The notes below the pieces were generated by a model. That model saw only the letters and a program-made list of their open reading frames with translations, was not told the origin of the DNA and did no database searches. A DNA stretch of 64,000 nucleotides from Syngnathus acus (Eukaryota; Chordata; Actinopteri; Syngnathiformes; Syngnathidae). The DNA is taken from positions 7,861,501-7,925,500 of the forward strand of contig NC_051103.1 of the NCBI RefSeq assembly GCF_901709675.1, written 5' to 3'. This document shows, piece by piece, positions 48,333 to 62,634 of the stretch (position 1 is the first letter of the stretch; every line of letters begins with the position of its first letter). The position numbers and the translations under genes are program-made.

Positions 48333-50638
48333 CTGGAGAGAAAGGACAGACAATTCTCTTTACTTCCATTTATAGTTGCTGCTTGTTTTCTCTTATACAA
48401 AATCATTCTATTACACCATTTTATTATGGCTCATTTAAATGCATGAAGATAAAAAAAGTAGTTTCAACAGCCAAATATAAAAGTTTCAGTGAATGTCTTC
48501 TTGAATGTGGACGAAAAGATAATCAGTGCCATTATGAGGCACAGGAATCTCCCAACATTACGTGTTTTTGCCGTCAACTAGTTTCTGCCAGAAAGTACTC
48601 TGAATCCATTGTTGTCTTGCAGTTTATCTCCCCACGTGCAGCACCCAAACAGAGCTCTTTGTGATAATCCACTGATTGTAGGCCGCTAACAGACATTTGT
48701 TTTACGACAGATGGCAGATTCGGATAAACATTTAATTAGCAACTCATCAGCTCTGTCAAAGCTAATTACCTCCGGCACCAGCCGCAGCCAAAAGCATCTC
48801 CTTCCTTGCGCTGCTGGTCTGCAGAGGCAGTGACTCGCCTCGCCTCGCCTCGCCTCGCCAGGCTGCATGTACGTATTGTCCCAATATTGAAGCCTCATCC
48901 AGCCGTTCTGTCACAATCCACTCTTCTGGGTGGAAGTAGTGAGGAGAAGGACTTAGCATTCCAAACTGAGGCAAGATTGTGCCATTTATCAACACTTCTT
49001 ATGAAAATGACTTGTTTGCGTTCGATTCCTCAAAACAGGTTACTTAGAATGAGAAATTAATCTCAACATGAATTTGACACTTTCACTTTCTTTCTTTGAC
49101 CATGGGACTCTTCCACTGAAGGCTCCGCTGTTGGGCCTTATTCAAAGATTCATTACTCATCATCAGTGATGACACTCCCGACCGACCGAGCAGGTCTGGT
49201 CTCATCATCACTCACTCTGCTCATTGCTTGACAACCTGACATAGAGGATATTCATATCAAACATATCAAGAGAGAGAGAAAGAAAGAAAAAAAAGGTGGA
49301 CTGGCTTTAAAGAGCTGAGGTCAGGAGGTTTTATACTCTAGGGCAATTACAGTACATTAAAGAGAAAAACGTACTATGTACAGTATGTTTAGGTCCAGGT
49401 CGCATACTTTATTTTAGAAATGAGAATGTTGCATAAAGTTGACAATGCTGAATATATATAGTATAGATAACATTTGTGTTCAGTAAGGGTCCATTATAAA
49501 CAGTGTGTCTCTTGAAAGGATTCCTATTACTGGACTGACCAGTAACCAAGCAACCACCAAATGTCTCACACATACGTATACAGATGTCCCCCACCCCCAC
49601 ACTCGTCAATGATGTCCATGTATCGGGGGCACTATTTGACATCTTTCCAATATTGCTTAAACAACACAAAGTAAATTGCATCAAAACTGGATATAATATC
49701 TGCTACAATTCAGCAAAATTAATTATAAAAGTAATTAAAAACAGATACACAACAACTACTGAGCAATATATGCATGGAAACAAGACATAACATGAAACAA
49801 AACTAAATAAACTGAACACTACCTATCTAGAGATAATGAGTCTCTCGGTGGTTTTGGTGCACTGGTGGGAAATGGATGCTCAATTTGTCATGTCGTAGAT
49901 AGGTGATCATTTCTCTCTCTCTCTAAGCTTTGGCATGAGCTATTTTCTCTCTAAGAGGTTAAGATGAAAGCCTGTAAAGTAGAATTGTTTACGGAACACA
50001 TTAACTCAGCGGACAGCAACATCCATTTCACCCGAGAAGGCATTAAAGAGAAAGCATTGTCATTTTTGGACTGCAAAGTGTGGGCAGAGAAGAAGGAAAG
50101 TCTTAAACTGCGGTCTACAGAAAAGCTGCCCACACAGACTAGTAGTTTCCCTTGACTCCCATCACCTACGAGGATTAAAACTCCCCAAACAGCAGCCTGT
50201 GGCTTGGATGGATGCTTTTTACCTAATATCTTACACCTTTGTAGCAGTTATTTGTGGTCTGCATAGTTCGCTTTTTTTTTTTTCTCAAACCAAGAAATCA
50301 TTTTATCTGGGAGAGTGCGAGCCAGAGGTGTCAAACCCAAAACCCTGCCATAGCCAAGCACCTGTGGCTAAAACCAAATTGTGGCAGGCAGGGATTTCTC
50401 ATTTCTGGACCTTGGCGCCTTTTGTTTACAAACACTATGAAAAGGTCAGTTGGACTGCAATTGGAAGGTCAATAGTTTGCCACTTCAATCTGTATTATAG
50501 TTGTTCTACTTAGATTGTCCTCCATGTATCATCTGCTCCACCCTCTTCACACCTCCATGTCTGTCTCTGAATACATGATTAAAGCACTCCAAGTTCTGGA
50601 TGAAAAAGAAACGGAACAGTGTGTCAGTCTCTATTGTA
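48333..50638. other. Intergenic DNA between candidate exons and dnah9
   Basis: Contains the CTCGC repeat, an AG/AAAG-rich patch near 49270-49293 and a TC run near 49913-49925. No gene was recognised. Confidence 0.55.
48834..48858. repeat. (CTCGC)5 short tandem repeat
   Basis: Five perfect 5-bp units in the shisa6-dnah9 intergenic region. Confidence 0.9.
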
Positions 50639-50661
50639 TTTATTTATTTATTTATTTATTA
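50639..50661 (-). terminator. dnah9: Possible dnah9 polyadenylation signal in a (TTTA)n repeat
   Basis: On the dnah9 strand this repeat reads as overlapping AATAAA copies about 525 bp past the stop codon. It was the first such signal noticed. Use is inferred. Confidence 0.35.
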
Positions 50662-51184
50662 TTATAGTCTACATTTACAGTTTTGTTTTGTATCATCATG
50701 CAATGTGGCTAAGAGTAGATACACAAGCAACAAAAAGGCATTTTCTTGTTTGGTGTATAAAAATCTTTGGAACTAGAAAAATAATGAGGATAAACTGGAT
50801 AGAGACAAATGACGTGCTGATTTCCAGGATTTTCAATTTCACCAAGAGTGACGGAAGCTAAAGACAAGTAACATTGATGTATCTATGTAGCAAGAGGAAG
50901 TGAATTGACTTTCAATTAATGTGCAAATTTATGTGCTGAAGAAGAAGAAAAAAAACCCACAAGAATTTCACAATTTCTCATACCGCCAGTCTAATCTATT
51001 CAGTATTAATGATTTGGAATGCACTTGATTAATGAAGCATACTGTGAGTCTTCTCTATGAATCATTTGCAATACGGTCGTTTTATGAAAAGCTTTTTGAG
51101 ACCCCAGAATATAATTCAAAACAAATCTAATTGGCATCGTCAATTGAAACGTGACCCTGTTGTAGCACCGCACCGCTACTAAAG

Positions 51185-51412
51185 CTAGATCTGTAAAAGC
51201 AAAGCAACTCCAGCCAAGGTCCATTTGGAGGCTTTTTCTTTGGTCTTCAGGTTAAACGTCCACACGTATGTAGGCCCTCTTTGACGGGTCTTGTAAACCG
51301 GACACTGGTACATGTTCTTGTTCTCCTGTTTGTCCACGGGGATGGCCCTGATGAAGATGACTGGCATAACGGGAGTGAGCTCTTTCAGGCGGGCATCCGC
51401 AATCAAGCCGGT
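51185..51412 (-). CDS. dnah9: dnah9 last coding exon with natural C-terminus
   Basis: 75 codons plus TAG (51185-51187). It begins [20 protein letters not shown] and ends [13 protein letters not shown], the usual dynein heavy-chain C-terminus. Acceptor cacctgtctctgtcag. Confidence 0.96.
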   Translation of the reverse strand, partial: TGLIADARLKELTPVMPVIFIRAIPVDKQENKNMYQCPVYKTRQRGPTYVWTFNLKTKEKASKWTLAGVALLLQI

Positions 51413-54400
51413 CTGACAGAGACAGGTGACAAGAGGATGACCCCAGATTGGCATGTGTCAAAGTACATTCATTTGTGTCCAGTGCAGCTTGTTATTTCTA
51501 TATTTTTCTTTCGGCATTTCAATGTTGGCTTCATCCTGTTTGACACCAGACTAATGGGACACTCAGAGCACACAACATTGTCATAATCTTGAAGTGTGTT
51601 TGAAAGTCAACAGTGTTTGAGACAAAGTCAGAATGCCCTGCCTCAAAAACACTCACTGAAACAGGGAGGTCTGTTTTGCTAATTAATCCTCCTACATTTA
51701 GTGGCTGACAAACTCAAGTTTCACCATGCATGCATAGAGGATTGCAGGCAGGGCTGTGTATAAATCCCCATGACTTTGGTTAAGTCCAAGGACAAAAGCC
51801 TTAATTGAATCTGGAAACGATGCACAACTTTAAGCAAGCATGGCCGACCATAACATACCTCACTCAAATTTTTTCTTTTAGGAGGGGGGCCGTGTAAAAA
51901 TATGCAACAACCATTTGGCTTTATTATTATTTCTTTTTTTATCATTCATCTGTGTACAATCATTTGATTTGTTATCGTGTCATCGGTTGTCATCTCCATG
52001 ATGTCAGACAAAATGTTTATTACCATGTTCGAATAAAGCGGAGCTACTTATCCATCTCTATAACGATAAATTCATCCTGTGTGCGGCTAGATTTTGGATT
52101 GACCAAGAAAGAATACAATTTACCTCAGCGGAATTCAAATCAGATTTACTTAGATTCAGTATCTAGCAGTATCTTTTTTAATGCATGATACCCCTTTGAA
52201 TAAGAGGTGAACTTCATAAATATAGATCAGTAGGCTTATCATAAATCTTTGACTTTTATTGCTACACTGTCTTGTAGGAGTAGCGCTTACTCTCCTATTC
52301 CTCGACTGGCCTTTGGAGACGCGTATAAGGAGGGCACGGGAGTGGATGAGAAGTGACGAGAGCAGCAACAAGAAGCTACTGGAGTCATCGAACTGAGAGT
52401 CTATTTGCCTCCGCCTCTAACTTTAATGAAGAAAAAAGGAACCACTCAACTAAGGGGAGATCTAAATGTTCAAGTGCACACTCTGCACATTCCCCAATTA
52501 ACAAGTCTACAGGGATGCAGCTTGAAAGCCAAGCAACATATTCTCTATACTAGAGGTAGCATGCTTAGATAGACAGAGCCCAGAGAAGCAGAGTAATGCA
52601 AGTGGGATGCAAAGCAGAAAATTCAGACGCAAATGGTATGCTGAAATCCTTACGGGAATAAATATCCAACTTCATTTACCGAGTAAGTGTAGGGTGCATC
52701 GAAAGGTAAATTCAACATATGGCCACCAGCTAGTCGGCATACGCTGCAATCTCATGAGCAATAAAATAATCAATAGACCCCTTAGCCCTTAAGATCTTAA
52801 TTATTAATCTTGCAAAAGACATTATTGACAATTCTATGCTCTTAATTGAATGGAGCCTGTTTTGGAGAGGGCCGCGAATCTATATTGTTTCCATTATGAG
52901 TTGTGGCAGATGTCAAAATACTTCACTCGTGAAGCAAAATCAATAAACAACTTAAGCTGTACCTGTGTGTCCCAGCGGGCACCTTCCATGTATAGTCCAT
53001 GGACATAAGCACCTTCCCGAGGTGGCGCCGTTACGTCCTCACGGTTCTTCTTGGTAACATCACATTGAAGACTCATGCTGTCCAAAGGCCACTCGTTCCT
53101 GTCATCCAAACGTGGGATCACTTTCAAACAAGTCAAGAATCCAAGCTGCCATACCGATAAAGCCCTACTTGCGAGCCATGGCTTGCATGATGGCGGTGAG
53201 GAAGGACTGCGGGTTGAAAAAGCCAGTCAGCCACACTGCGCAAGGTAGGACAAAGTCACTTGTCCAGATGTCCAGTTCCTTGATCCGGGCCAGCAGGTCA
53301 GTGAACCACAGAGTCAGGCCATACATGGAGGGGTAAGCACGCTTGCTCCAAGTCTCTGGTACCATGTCCAGAAAAATAGCATTCTGCAGGTTCTCCATGT
53401 CACTGGTCATGGTTAGTTCCCCCTAAATAATCATTAAAAGACAGCAATCAATTTTTGGGCTATTGGTTTTCCAGCTTTAATATGCTGATCACACAAAGTA
53501 CATCAAAATCCTATGAGGTCTATCAGACCTTCCTACAATTTTGGCTCTAATATAATGGAGTTCATTTTGTGCGAGGGGATGACGAAAACGATTCAAAATG
53601 ATTTTTCAACGACACATTACAGCATGTTAAGGGGGGGGGGGGTATGTGTACTCATGCAGGCAGGCATAATGAGAGAATCTATGTGACAACGTTGGTGTCC
53701 TTCATCCACTGATGCCGGAACTGTTGTTTCGCTGACACCCACAAGCGTCAGTCACAAAATGCTTTACGAGGATGATAAGCCTTGGGGTATTTATCTATGT
53801 CAAAGCACAAGCATGAAAGTTGAATAATAATCATATGAACACAATGAACTGGCACACCATTGTACTCGTCCCTGTTTATTTTAGTGTAAAGGCAAAATAT
53901 GATTCCATTTGCTGGTACAATAGACACCGTGGCCTTTAAATCGCTGAGCCGATTTATTGGTGGTGCTAATGTTGAGAGATCCTCATAACTCCTGACAAAC
54001 GGTTTTACACAGTTTTCTTCCTTTTTTCATTTGGTTGTTCATATATGACTCAATAAAACTTGACACACGGTTCCCGCATGTTGTGCCTTTTTATCATTTT
54101 TAAAGCTAGGTCGAAGTCAGTCTTATTAAGAGTGAATCTTACTAATAATTTAGGCAAAAAAACTTAGCTGGGATAGAATCATAGCTGTTCATGATTCTTA
54201 TTGCATAGCATAATATTTATTATTCAACATAGCACCTTGTCATAGAAAAATGCAACTCAAAGGGCTTTACAGTTTGAAATAAAATCAAAATCGATAAAAG
54301 TGGACAACAAAAAGATCTGTTAATCTTCCAAGAACACCGTGGACCAAAGTAAGGACAGCGTCTCTCGGGGAGTGTGTCGACACCAGAGCCAAGCACCACT

Positions 54401-57400
54401 CCCAAGCAGACCAAGAGACGATCAATAATTAATGTCTGCCTGCATTTTAATGATCTCACCTTGAGTCCCAGACTGAGCTCATTGAGGGAACGTCTGATTT
54501 CTTGGGTGAGAAGATTCATGCGTTCACACTCTTGCACCGCCACAACCTGGTAGGGAGTCCTCTCCTCGGCTTTTCCGAGCAGCTCGCCCATGTTAAATTC
54601 CTCAGGGAGTTTCTCAATAAGGTCATCCAGCACTGTACGTACCTTGAAATAAATGAACAATAGTAAATATATCTGATATTTCTTTCTCAAGAAATAGTTC
54701 TTTTTAATTAAATTCATAAAAGACTATTGCTGTATGAATCCAGCACTAACAATGACTGAGGAACTGCTTTGTTATAAATAAACATGTCCATAAATATTTA
54801 TGAGCATTTTTTTTTTTTTTTGCAATGACAGCTTCTTTCTATCAATAACAGCCTAATCCCTTAAGAAAAATCAATGCTCATGTAATATTTTTGTCTGATG
54901 TCTGTCTGTGTCAACATTTTTCCAAGGCAACTGGACAAGTCATCTTATCCATGCATTTTTCAAGTTCAAATATCTGATCATAATTTGGCAGGTACTGAGC
55001 TGGCTGAATACAAAGTGGGTGTTAATATGCAAGTAGAATGTTTTCTCAGCTAAAAAGTTGACACATTTGAAATGGTTCACATTTGGGAAAATCCACTCAT
55101 GAATAATACAAAAATGACAGACAACCATATCATTATTTAGTACGGTCATTGAAACATTGTTTTAAATTAAAAAGAAAAAAATCAGAGTACCTTAATGGTA
55201 TTAATGGTACAAGAAGAGCACAATACTTCACACCCTACTGCTTTTCAGGGCAAATAAATCTGACATCAGAGCAACACTGAAGCAAAAAGGAGACCAGAGA
55301 ACAACCCCTTCCATTTAAACAAAGAAAAAAAAAACATGGGGAAAGTCAGCTCAAGCAGCAGTTGGCTGCACTTTCTTCCCCCTCAGAATGCAGTAGCTCC
55401 ACAAAGTGTCACCTGTTGTCATCTTGCATTTAACAGCAGGTCCAACTTTCCAGAATCTAGCATGAACTTCACATTTGTGGAGAAGCATGCTTTATACAGG
55501 AGCTCAAGGTGACAGCTTGACTCTTCAAATCACAATCATTACCGTGTTTACATGCTATGTTTTTATTTCCTTAAGCCTTCCATACCAGAGGTGCGGATTA
55601 AGCGTATTATGTTTGAATTTTGCACCAAACAATAATTGAACAAAATGGCAGTTAAAGCTAAAAAAAAAATCCCGATAAACATTCACATTTTCCACTAAAG
55701 TGGGACAATATTATGATTTGTGTTTTCTTTTGACAGTTCAGCACCGGACAGTGCTAATAATCATATTTGACCTTTTCCTCCCGTGTCATTCCTCCCCCTT
55801 CACTGACACCTCCATCCCTGGGCTGCATCTCCAGTACAGTATGGAAAAGCTTTTCCGACGTTTGTGTCAGGAAGCCAATCTCGGCGTTGGGATGAAGGCC
55901 ATACAGATAGGGCGACTCGGCTGGTAGGGTCTCGTCAATATACTGGAGGACAATAAAATCCATGTTAGAGTTGAGCAGATAATTCCAGACTCTTATTTCC
56001 TAGTATAAATTTTCCTTTTTTTTCTAAAGTTTTTTTTCTTAAACAGTATATAGTAACACTAATTCACGCAAACTTTTACATAGATCATACTTTTCATTTG
56101 ACTCAGGTGTTTGATTTGAACTATTGCTGACAAAGGAGGAATAGAAACAAATAAAATGTCTGAAAATTCAAACACTTGACAAGCTGCAAGGGGGGGAAAA
56201 AAGAGATTTTCCATCTGCTGCTCCATGATGATCAATATACTTTTTGTTGGACATGACATTAAAGAAAAACTAAAATGCTCAGGTTTGTAATCATATTCTT
56301 TTGAAATGGGGGTCTTTGACTTTGTTGTCATATTGCTTGATCTACTTTTTTGCTGATTGCATAGACGTGTTTATTTCTAAAATGAAAAGAAAAGTGCTGA
56401 CTCACTCCTTTCCTGTCCTACGACGTCTCTTTCAAATATATAACTCAAGAAGCTAGCTCCAGATGGCTGTGTGGCAGTGGACGGGCCTGTCAGATGTATC
56501 ATAAATAAATTGTATTTTTATAGAGTCTTTATTGTGTGCAGCAGCAGTTGACACAATGACCTGGCTCTATTCTGACTTGACCCTGTCATTTAAGGTTCAC
56601 GCTCACAGATATACAACATCATATAACAGTCGAGGTGAGGTAGGCTGAGGTGAGGCAGTAACTTTACGAAGCTTGCAGCTGTCACAATTTGTTTCTGAAG
56701 TGATCTGAGAGAAAAAAAAAAGGGTTTGGCCTAATAACTGTGTTCGCGAGGCTGTGGTTGCCATGAAGGCAGCTCAAAGTTAATGTAGTATTTTAGAAAA
56801 TGTTATTATAGAGAAGTCATTAAATAACTGGCACTCATTCCAACTCTATAAAGAAAAAAAAAAACCCTCCTGAATTCCACAGATAAAAATGTTTGAGTGA
56901 CACTGCAAGAAAGTTATTACTTTTAATATTAGTTGTATTAAATATGTTTGTAGTGGGGTAGAACTGCAGTTTTTTTTTTTAATTCATCCTCATATGTGTG
57001 GGAAACAACTGATATATTCAATAAAAATCATTCTAGTCAAACTATTGATTAGTACAGCGCTGCAGTAAATTGCTGTTACTATAATATATTTGTATGTATC
57101 ATTGCTATATTCCAACTCAAATTTAGTTCATGCCTTCCTACGAACAAAAGGGACTCTACTACTTCTGTTGAGTTCTGGAACCCATCTGGGAGTTTTATTG
57201 CTATTGATTTAGCACTCTCATTTGGAAATGGAGCTGATTAGCAATTCAGTTTGAGCAATTTCCAGCCATCGACGGTGTGTTGGAGGAAACTCTTGGTCAT
57301 GCATCTTCTCGTATAGAAACAGCCGCAAAATCCAGTGGTACAATTAACTTTTTTATGTAATCAGTCATGTCTTGCGAACAATTTGGGTGGAAATAAAAGA

Positions 57401-60400
57401 GCTCAATAAAAGTGTTTGCTCAACCTGGTGATAGCTGTTGTAGTCCATGTTTCCAGGCAAAGGGAAACCCGGTGCTAAAAAGAACTCTCCTTCCATCATC
57501 TGAGGCTGAATAAACTCCTCGAGGTAGGTCCCACATAGATGGCGGTCCCAATCATCTGTGATGTGACCTCCATACATGATCTCTCCAAAGAGGTAGCGTA
57601 AATCATCATAGGGCACCTAGGAATCAGGCAAACACTAGGGTAAAGCTTTCCCCCCCCAAAACTTACAAATGGTTTATGTTCCGACAGAGCACACCTTGGG
57701 ATTAGCCTCCAGGTAGTTGAAAAGGACATTGATTGAGATTGTGAGGTCTCCTGTGTTAAAAGGATATGATCTGTTCCAGCCTTGAGGACCAAACTTCCTC
57801 CTCTCTGCAACTACAGCATGGAAGTAGCAGAGTGCAAAGAGAATACTTTTGAACTCGTTCTCCCGTGCGCACATTTCCAGCGTGTCCTGCAAAAAATGCA
57901 AAAAAAGTTTGTTTAAACCAGCATAAAATTGGAATTTCAATTGCAAATTCTAATTTCAAAAAAAGATATAATATACATAATAAAAATATATAAATAGGAA
58001 AATATATATAAATAATACATGAAACACATCTGGATTTTATTTCATTTGAAATACAGGCAATATTTATTGAATAGCAAATTGAGGAAAATCAACCAAATGC
58101 AATTTGGAGGAAAACAGTCACAGTTAACACATCAGATATCACAACATATTCATCTTGATGAGGTAAAACAAATCTTGTAAGCAAGACCACCGGTCAGATT
58201 CGTTTGTCCTGTCACCAGCCGAGTTTTTTGGATGTGTAGACGGCCAAAAGCATGACAATTACCTTTTAATTGTCACAACTTGTCAGGCGCTTCAAGCCTC
58301 TACCAGTGTCCCGAGACCATTATTCTCGACAGGCAAATAAAAAACAGGAATGGCAATGTAATCTCTAGTGGGAAGTGACTGTTAAATAAGCAACCCAATA
58401 AAACCTATGGAACCAAAGATGCTGGATTCGAAACATTCCACCAGTATGTCACGGATAGTGTGACGACGAGGGCCACTGAAGTATCGCCCTGGGGAGCTGA
58501 CTCCCACGATGCCCATGCTTGCCCACAACTCCATTGCATAGTGACTATGGCAAACACACACCTTCTGGAGCTTTAATTAACCTTCTGCACAATACTCCCT
58601 TTGCGGAAAGAGATGCAAAGCCTTGCTTTTCATCACCTGAGTAGTCAAGCAAAACAACAAGCGGTCAGATAATCAAGAAAGACATTTGCACACACATACT
58701 ACATGCAAATGGTATAAAGAAAAAAAAAGACAATTGGTAAATTAGGAAAAAAATCTCAATACAGCACACTGAGCACTATGAGGGATACGTGTGCCAGGAA
58801 ATGTCTGGTCACAAACAAAAAAAACAAAAGTGGGAAAGTGACTTTGCTTGCTTTTAATGCTCACATGTGCCACACTCGCTCGCATCTGTCCTTCCTCCAT
58901 GGCTATGAACTGTTTCAGGTTGAGTGAACGGGCCATCTGCTCAAGGCTTCATTTTGGCAAATTGGCATCTTGAGGACAAAACTGGAATGGAAACTAGCAT
59001 ATGTTGCGTCACCTACCACTCAACAAACACGGAAATACGCTTCGAGAGACCGCGTATGACCTAAATATTACAAATACTCACAAATAGACCTAATCAAAGG
59101 TTGTGCTCATATTTCTTTGCTATATCCACTTGCAACCGAGTAGCTGAGCTATTTTAAGGGCCAAAATAAGGAATAATTGACCATGGCCTGAAAGTATTGC
59201 CATGAAATTCAGGGGCTCTTCAATGGGCAGGGGACGGGGTCATGAAAGCAATTACAGAAGAGGCGAGTAAGGTGGTCAACTCTAAACCACGCCATTGATA
59301 TAGCTATTATTGCACTCTTGTCTATCTCCTTTTGTCCCTTTCCCCTCTTTCTTCATCTGAACCCAGCTGGCTAAGTCAAATGTCGCCCCCCTCATAGTCT
59401 GGGTTTTGTTGGCTGTTTAGAGGGAATTTGTGGTTTTCCTGGTTCTTGACCTGCACTGGATGATGTGAATCTTTGAGAATAATACAAATAATACATGAAA
59501 AACCACTATAAGGTTTTACCTGATTGAAGTTGTCCAGAGCCTTATGCAAGTTTGCATGCATGCCCGTTGGTGGCTCATTGGTTATCTTGATGGAGTTCTC
59601 CAGGATGCCTTGTGGAATGATGTGGCCCTCAGGGCTGGAAGAAGGCTCAGCACTGACAAAAACCCTCAAGTTCGCATGGCTCCCCTCAGCTTGCTGCTCT
59701 AGAAGTTTTTCCAGAGTACCCAGCCAGCGAGCCACCAAATGGATATTCTACAGAAAAAAAATAAAGAAGGAATGAGACAAAAATGTGATCTGGCTAAAAC
59801 AAAGACACAGACTAACTTATTAAGGGTCTCGGTTGTGAAAGCACCCATGTAATTCCTAATTGTAATGACAACTAGCAAAAAAGGAGAAATTCATTTTGGT
59901 ACACTCCCCCCCATCTTTTTGACTTTGAAGTGGCACTAAATTAAATGGTACACAGCACTTGAAAGCAATTTTCAAGATGCTGACATTAAGCAAGCGTTCT
60001 CGCTTGATACTTCAGCTTGACTTTTCTGCAAATTCATCTTGCGAGTACAGCCCGGGCAGCGGAGCTGACTTGTACGATCACACAAGCTTGGATGAGCTCA
60101 ATTTTCCATCTCAACTGTCTTGACACTTGCAGGACATCCCGTGAATGATAAGCAGTCAGCCGTGCCCCCCCCCCCAGTACCCACCTCCCAACACATTTAA
60201 CCATGCAGCACTGCCCATTCCCTAAATCTAATTACAGCACTAATAACTCCAGTCATTAATTCTTAAGCCTCTTTACTTTCTCATTTCCATTTGCTCTTCA
60301 TATTTAATCTTCCTTATGATGGCTGAAGTTAGCCTTTTTTCCGAGCGAGGGGACACGACAGAAAGGAATGTCTGATTTTTGGGGAGACATTGAACAAAAG

Positions 60401-62566
60401 GGGGGCTAGCGTAAAGAGAGAAAAGTCGAGTCGGGTCAGGGCCAATCGCTGAAGGAGACAAAGCGATGAGTACATTTTTCTCTTGGTACTCTAGAGAAGA
60501 ATAAATAGAAGTCGAAATTCAAGCACTTTTTCATCAGGCTTGAGCACAAGCCCTTCTTCTCGCCATGTAAATAGTCAGGCAATAAAGACGTCCACAGAAG
60601 AAGTGCGAGAGGGCCTTCCAATTTGTAACAGTAATGAAACCATTTATCCTCTGGCTACAGAGTATGGAAGTGAAGAAAGACAGATGCACTTGTGAGTAAC
60701 AAACAAACAAGACAAAAAGAGCAGCTTTCAAATCAAGTCGCAGAGAGGTTTTCTTCTTACCCCTGCATCAAACCGTCATCTACTATTTCGATGAATCTTT
60801 AAATCCCATCAGCAGCCACAGCTGGCAAAACTCGTTTGATACATTTCTATCCAATACAACCCGAGGGAACGCAAAATGGAGGTTCCAGCGAGCGAAGAGC
60901 ATACAAAGGCAAACGCCGATGTTATGCAGGCCAAGGAGCAATGCTATGGATAACTGCACAGCTGAGCTCCAGCACTGAAGATGCAGCCCTGCGGGGTCAC
61001 AACCGTTGGATATGGGCAGGACAAACTGGATTGTGGACCCAGTGCAAGAGCTGTCACAATGACTGGCAGCGTAGTGGAGATTCAATTATGTGAACAAATT
61101 TAGAAAACACAGCACCTCACATTTCATTTCAAGTTCAAATTGTTAGAGCACAGTGAAGTAAGTGGTGCCCAAGTCCAGAGATGGGAATTCCACACTGCTG
61201 ACAAATGACAGAAATAGTATAAATTGCCCACATCTGCCTTGCAGTCAAAAGTTCTTGGTTTGAGACCTTTGGAATCAGGTGCGTTGCAACAGGGAGACAC
61301 CATGTAGGAGAGCGCCCTTTGAGGACCAGAGTTGCTTTCCCTATTTTAAATGCACCACTGCTCATGACCATGACGACCAGGTGCAAAGCTAGTGGGTGGC
61401 CATTTAAATGTAAGGCCCAGATGTTTGTGAGCACAACTCTTTGTGGCAGCTCACAAAAACCACTTGGGTATCTTATTTGAATGCTTGGTCAGATTACAAT
61501 TTCTTTTTCTTGTCTCCAACTCTTTGGGCTACTGCTTGCTAATGCGGTGGCTTTAGCAATAAATTTAGGCCACTTGATTCCCACTTGTGTAGGATATTCA
61601 GGTTCAATCTACTGGACTGATTGCCTCCCCATCACGCCAACTACCCATGAGGTTGCTTCTGCAGTATAAATGTTGAAGGGTAACCGGCCAATGACCCAGC
61701 ACTGCCCTGATGGACTTGGTGATGGATGTATCATCTAATTGGAAGTGGAGAATCCAAATCATGGTGGGAAGCCAAATACAGTATGTGGGGGAAAATAATA
61801 TCAGAACTGGTAAAATAAGTGAGATAATGACACCCCCAATGTTTTCTCTCTCTCTCTCTGCTACTTGCCAGTGACATGGATCCAGCTCTCAGCGGGCAGA
61901 CAGATAGTTGATGATAAAGCGAGTGGGTGGTTTGTTGCCAAGGGGACAATCCTTTTTAAGCCTATTGATCTTAATTCTTATGCAAAGGTAATTAAAACAA
62001 CTGCTTCTCTGTGTTATCCTTTTCGAGTGGAGAGTTGGGGCATACCATTCTTTTCTTCTTATCTAACATTGGTGCATGTAAATACAGTATTAAAAGAAAA
62101 ATAGGGGGGGAGGGGGGTTTGCGGTTTTTATCCGTCGATATTTCCCACTAGAATTCCAGCAAGGTTTCCACTTAAAATGCAAACGTGAGCCTTATCCTCC
62201 TGATAAGAGGTGAACCGTGGCTATAGATATTGCGCTATTGAATGCCACGGCTCTTCCAGGAAGACAATTCCCGTAGAGAATTTCATTCATTTTTTGAAGC
62301 TGGGACAAATTTATGTGTTGCATAGATGATACTGGTCAAGCCTATTTTAATGACTGGCTTAGTTTGTGTTAGTGCTAGTGTGAGAACCATGGTCTAAATT
62401 GACATATTACGAATATAAGATGGTTATACTGGACCTGTAATATGACCCAATGGCCATTTTTAGCAGCCAAATGAAGAACTTGTTCAGCCATGGCGTCCTG
62501 ACCTTGACCAAGAGATACATTATGGAAGTTCTTGTTGTCAAATGTAAAACCAAGCTTCTTTCCTGA

Positions 62567-62634
<68 letters not shown>

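Noticed and set aside
50325-50345. aggtgtcaaaccca similar to the hAT-like end at 14398
   Set aside because: Match is only about 15 bases with no GGCC blocks after it.
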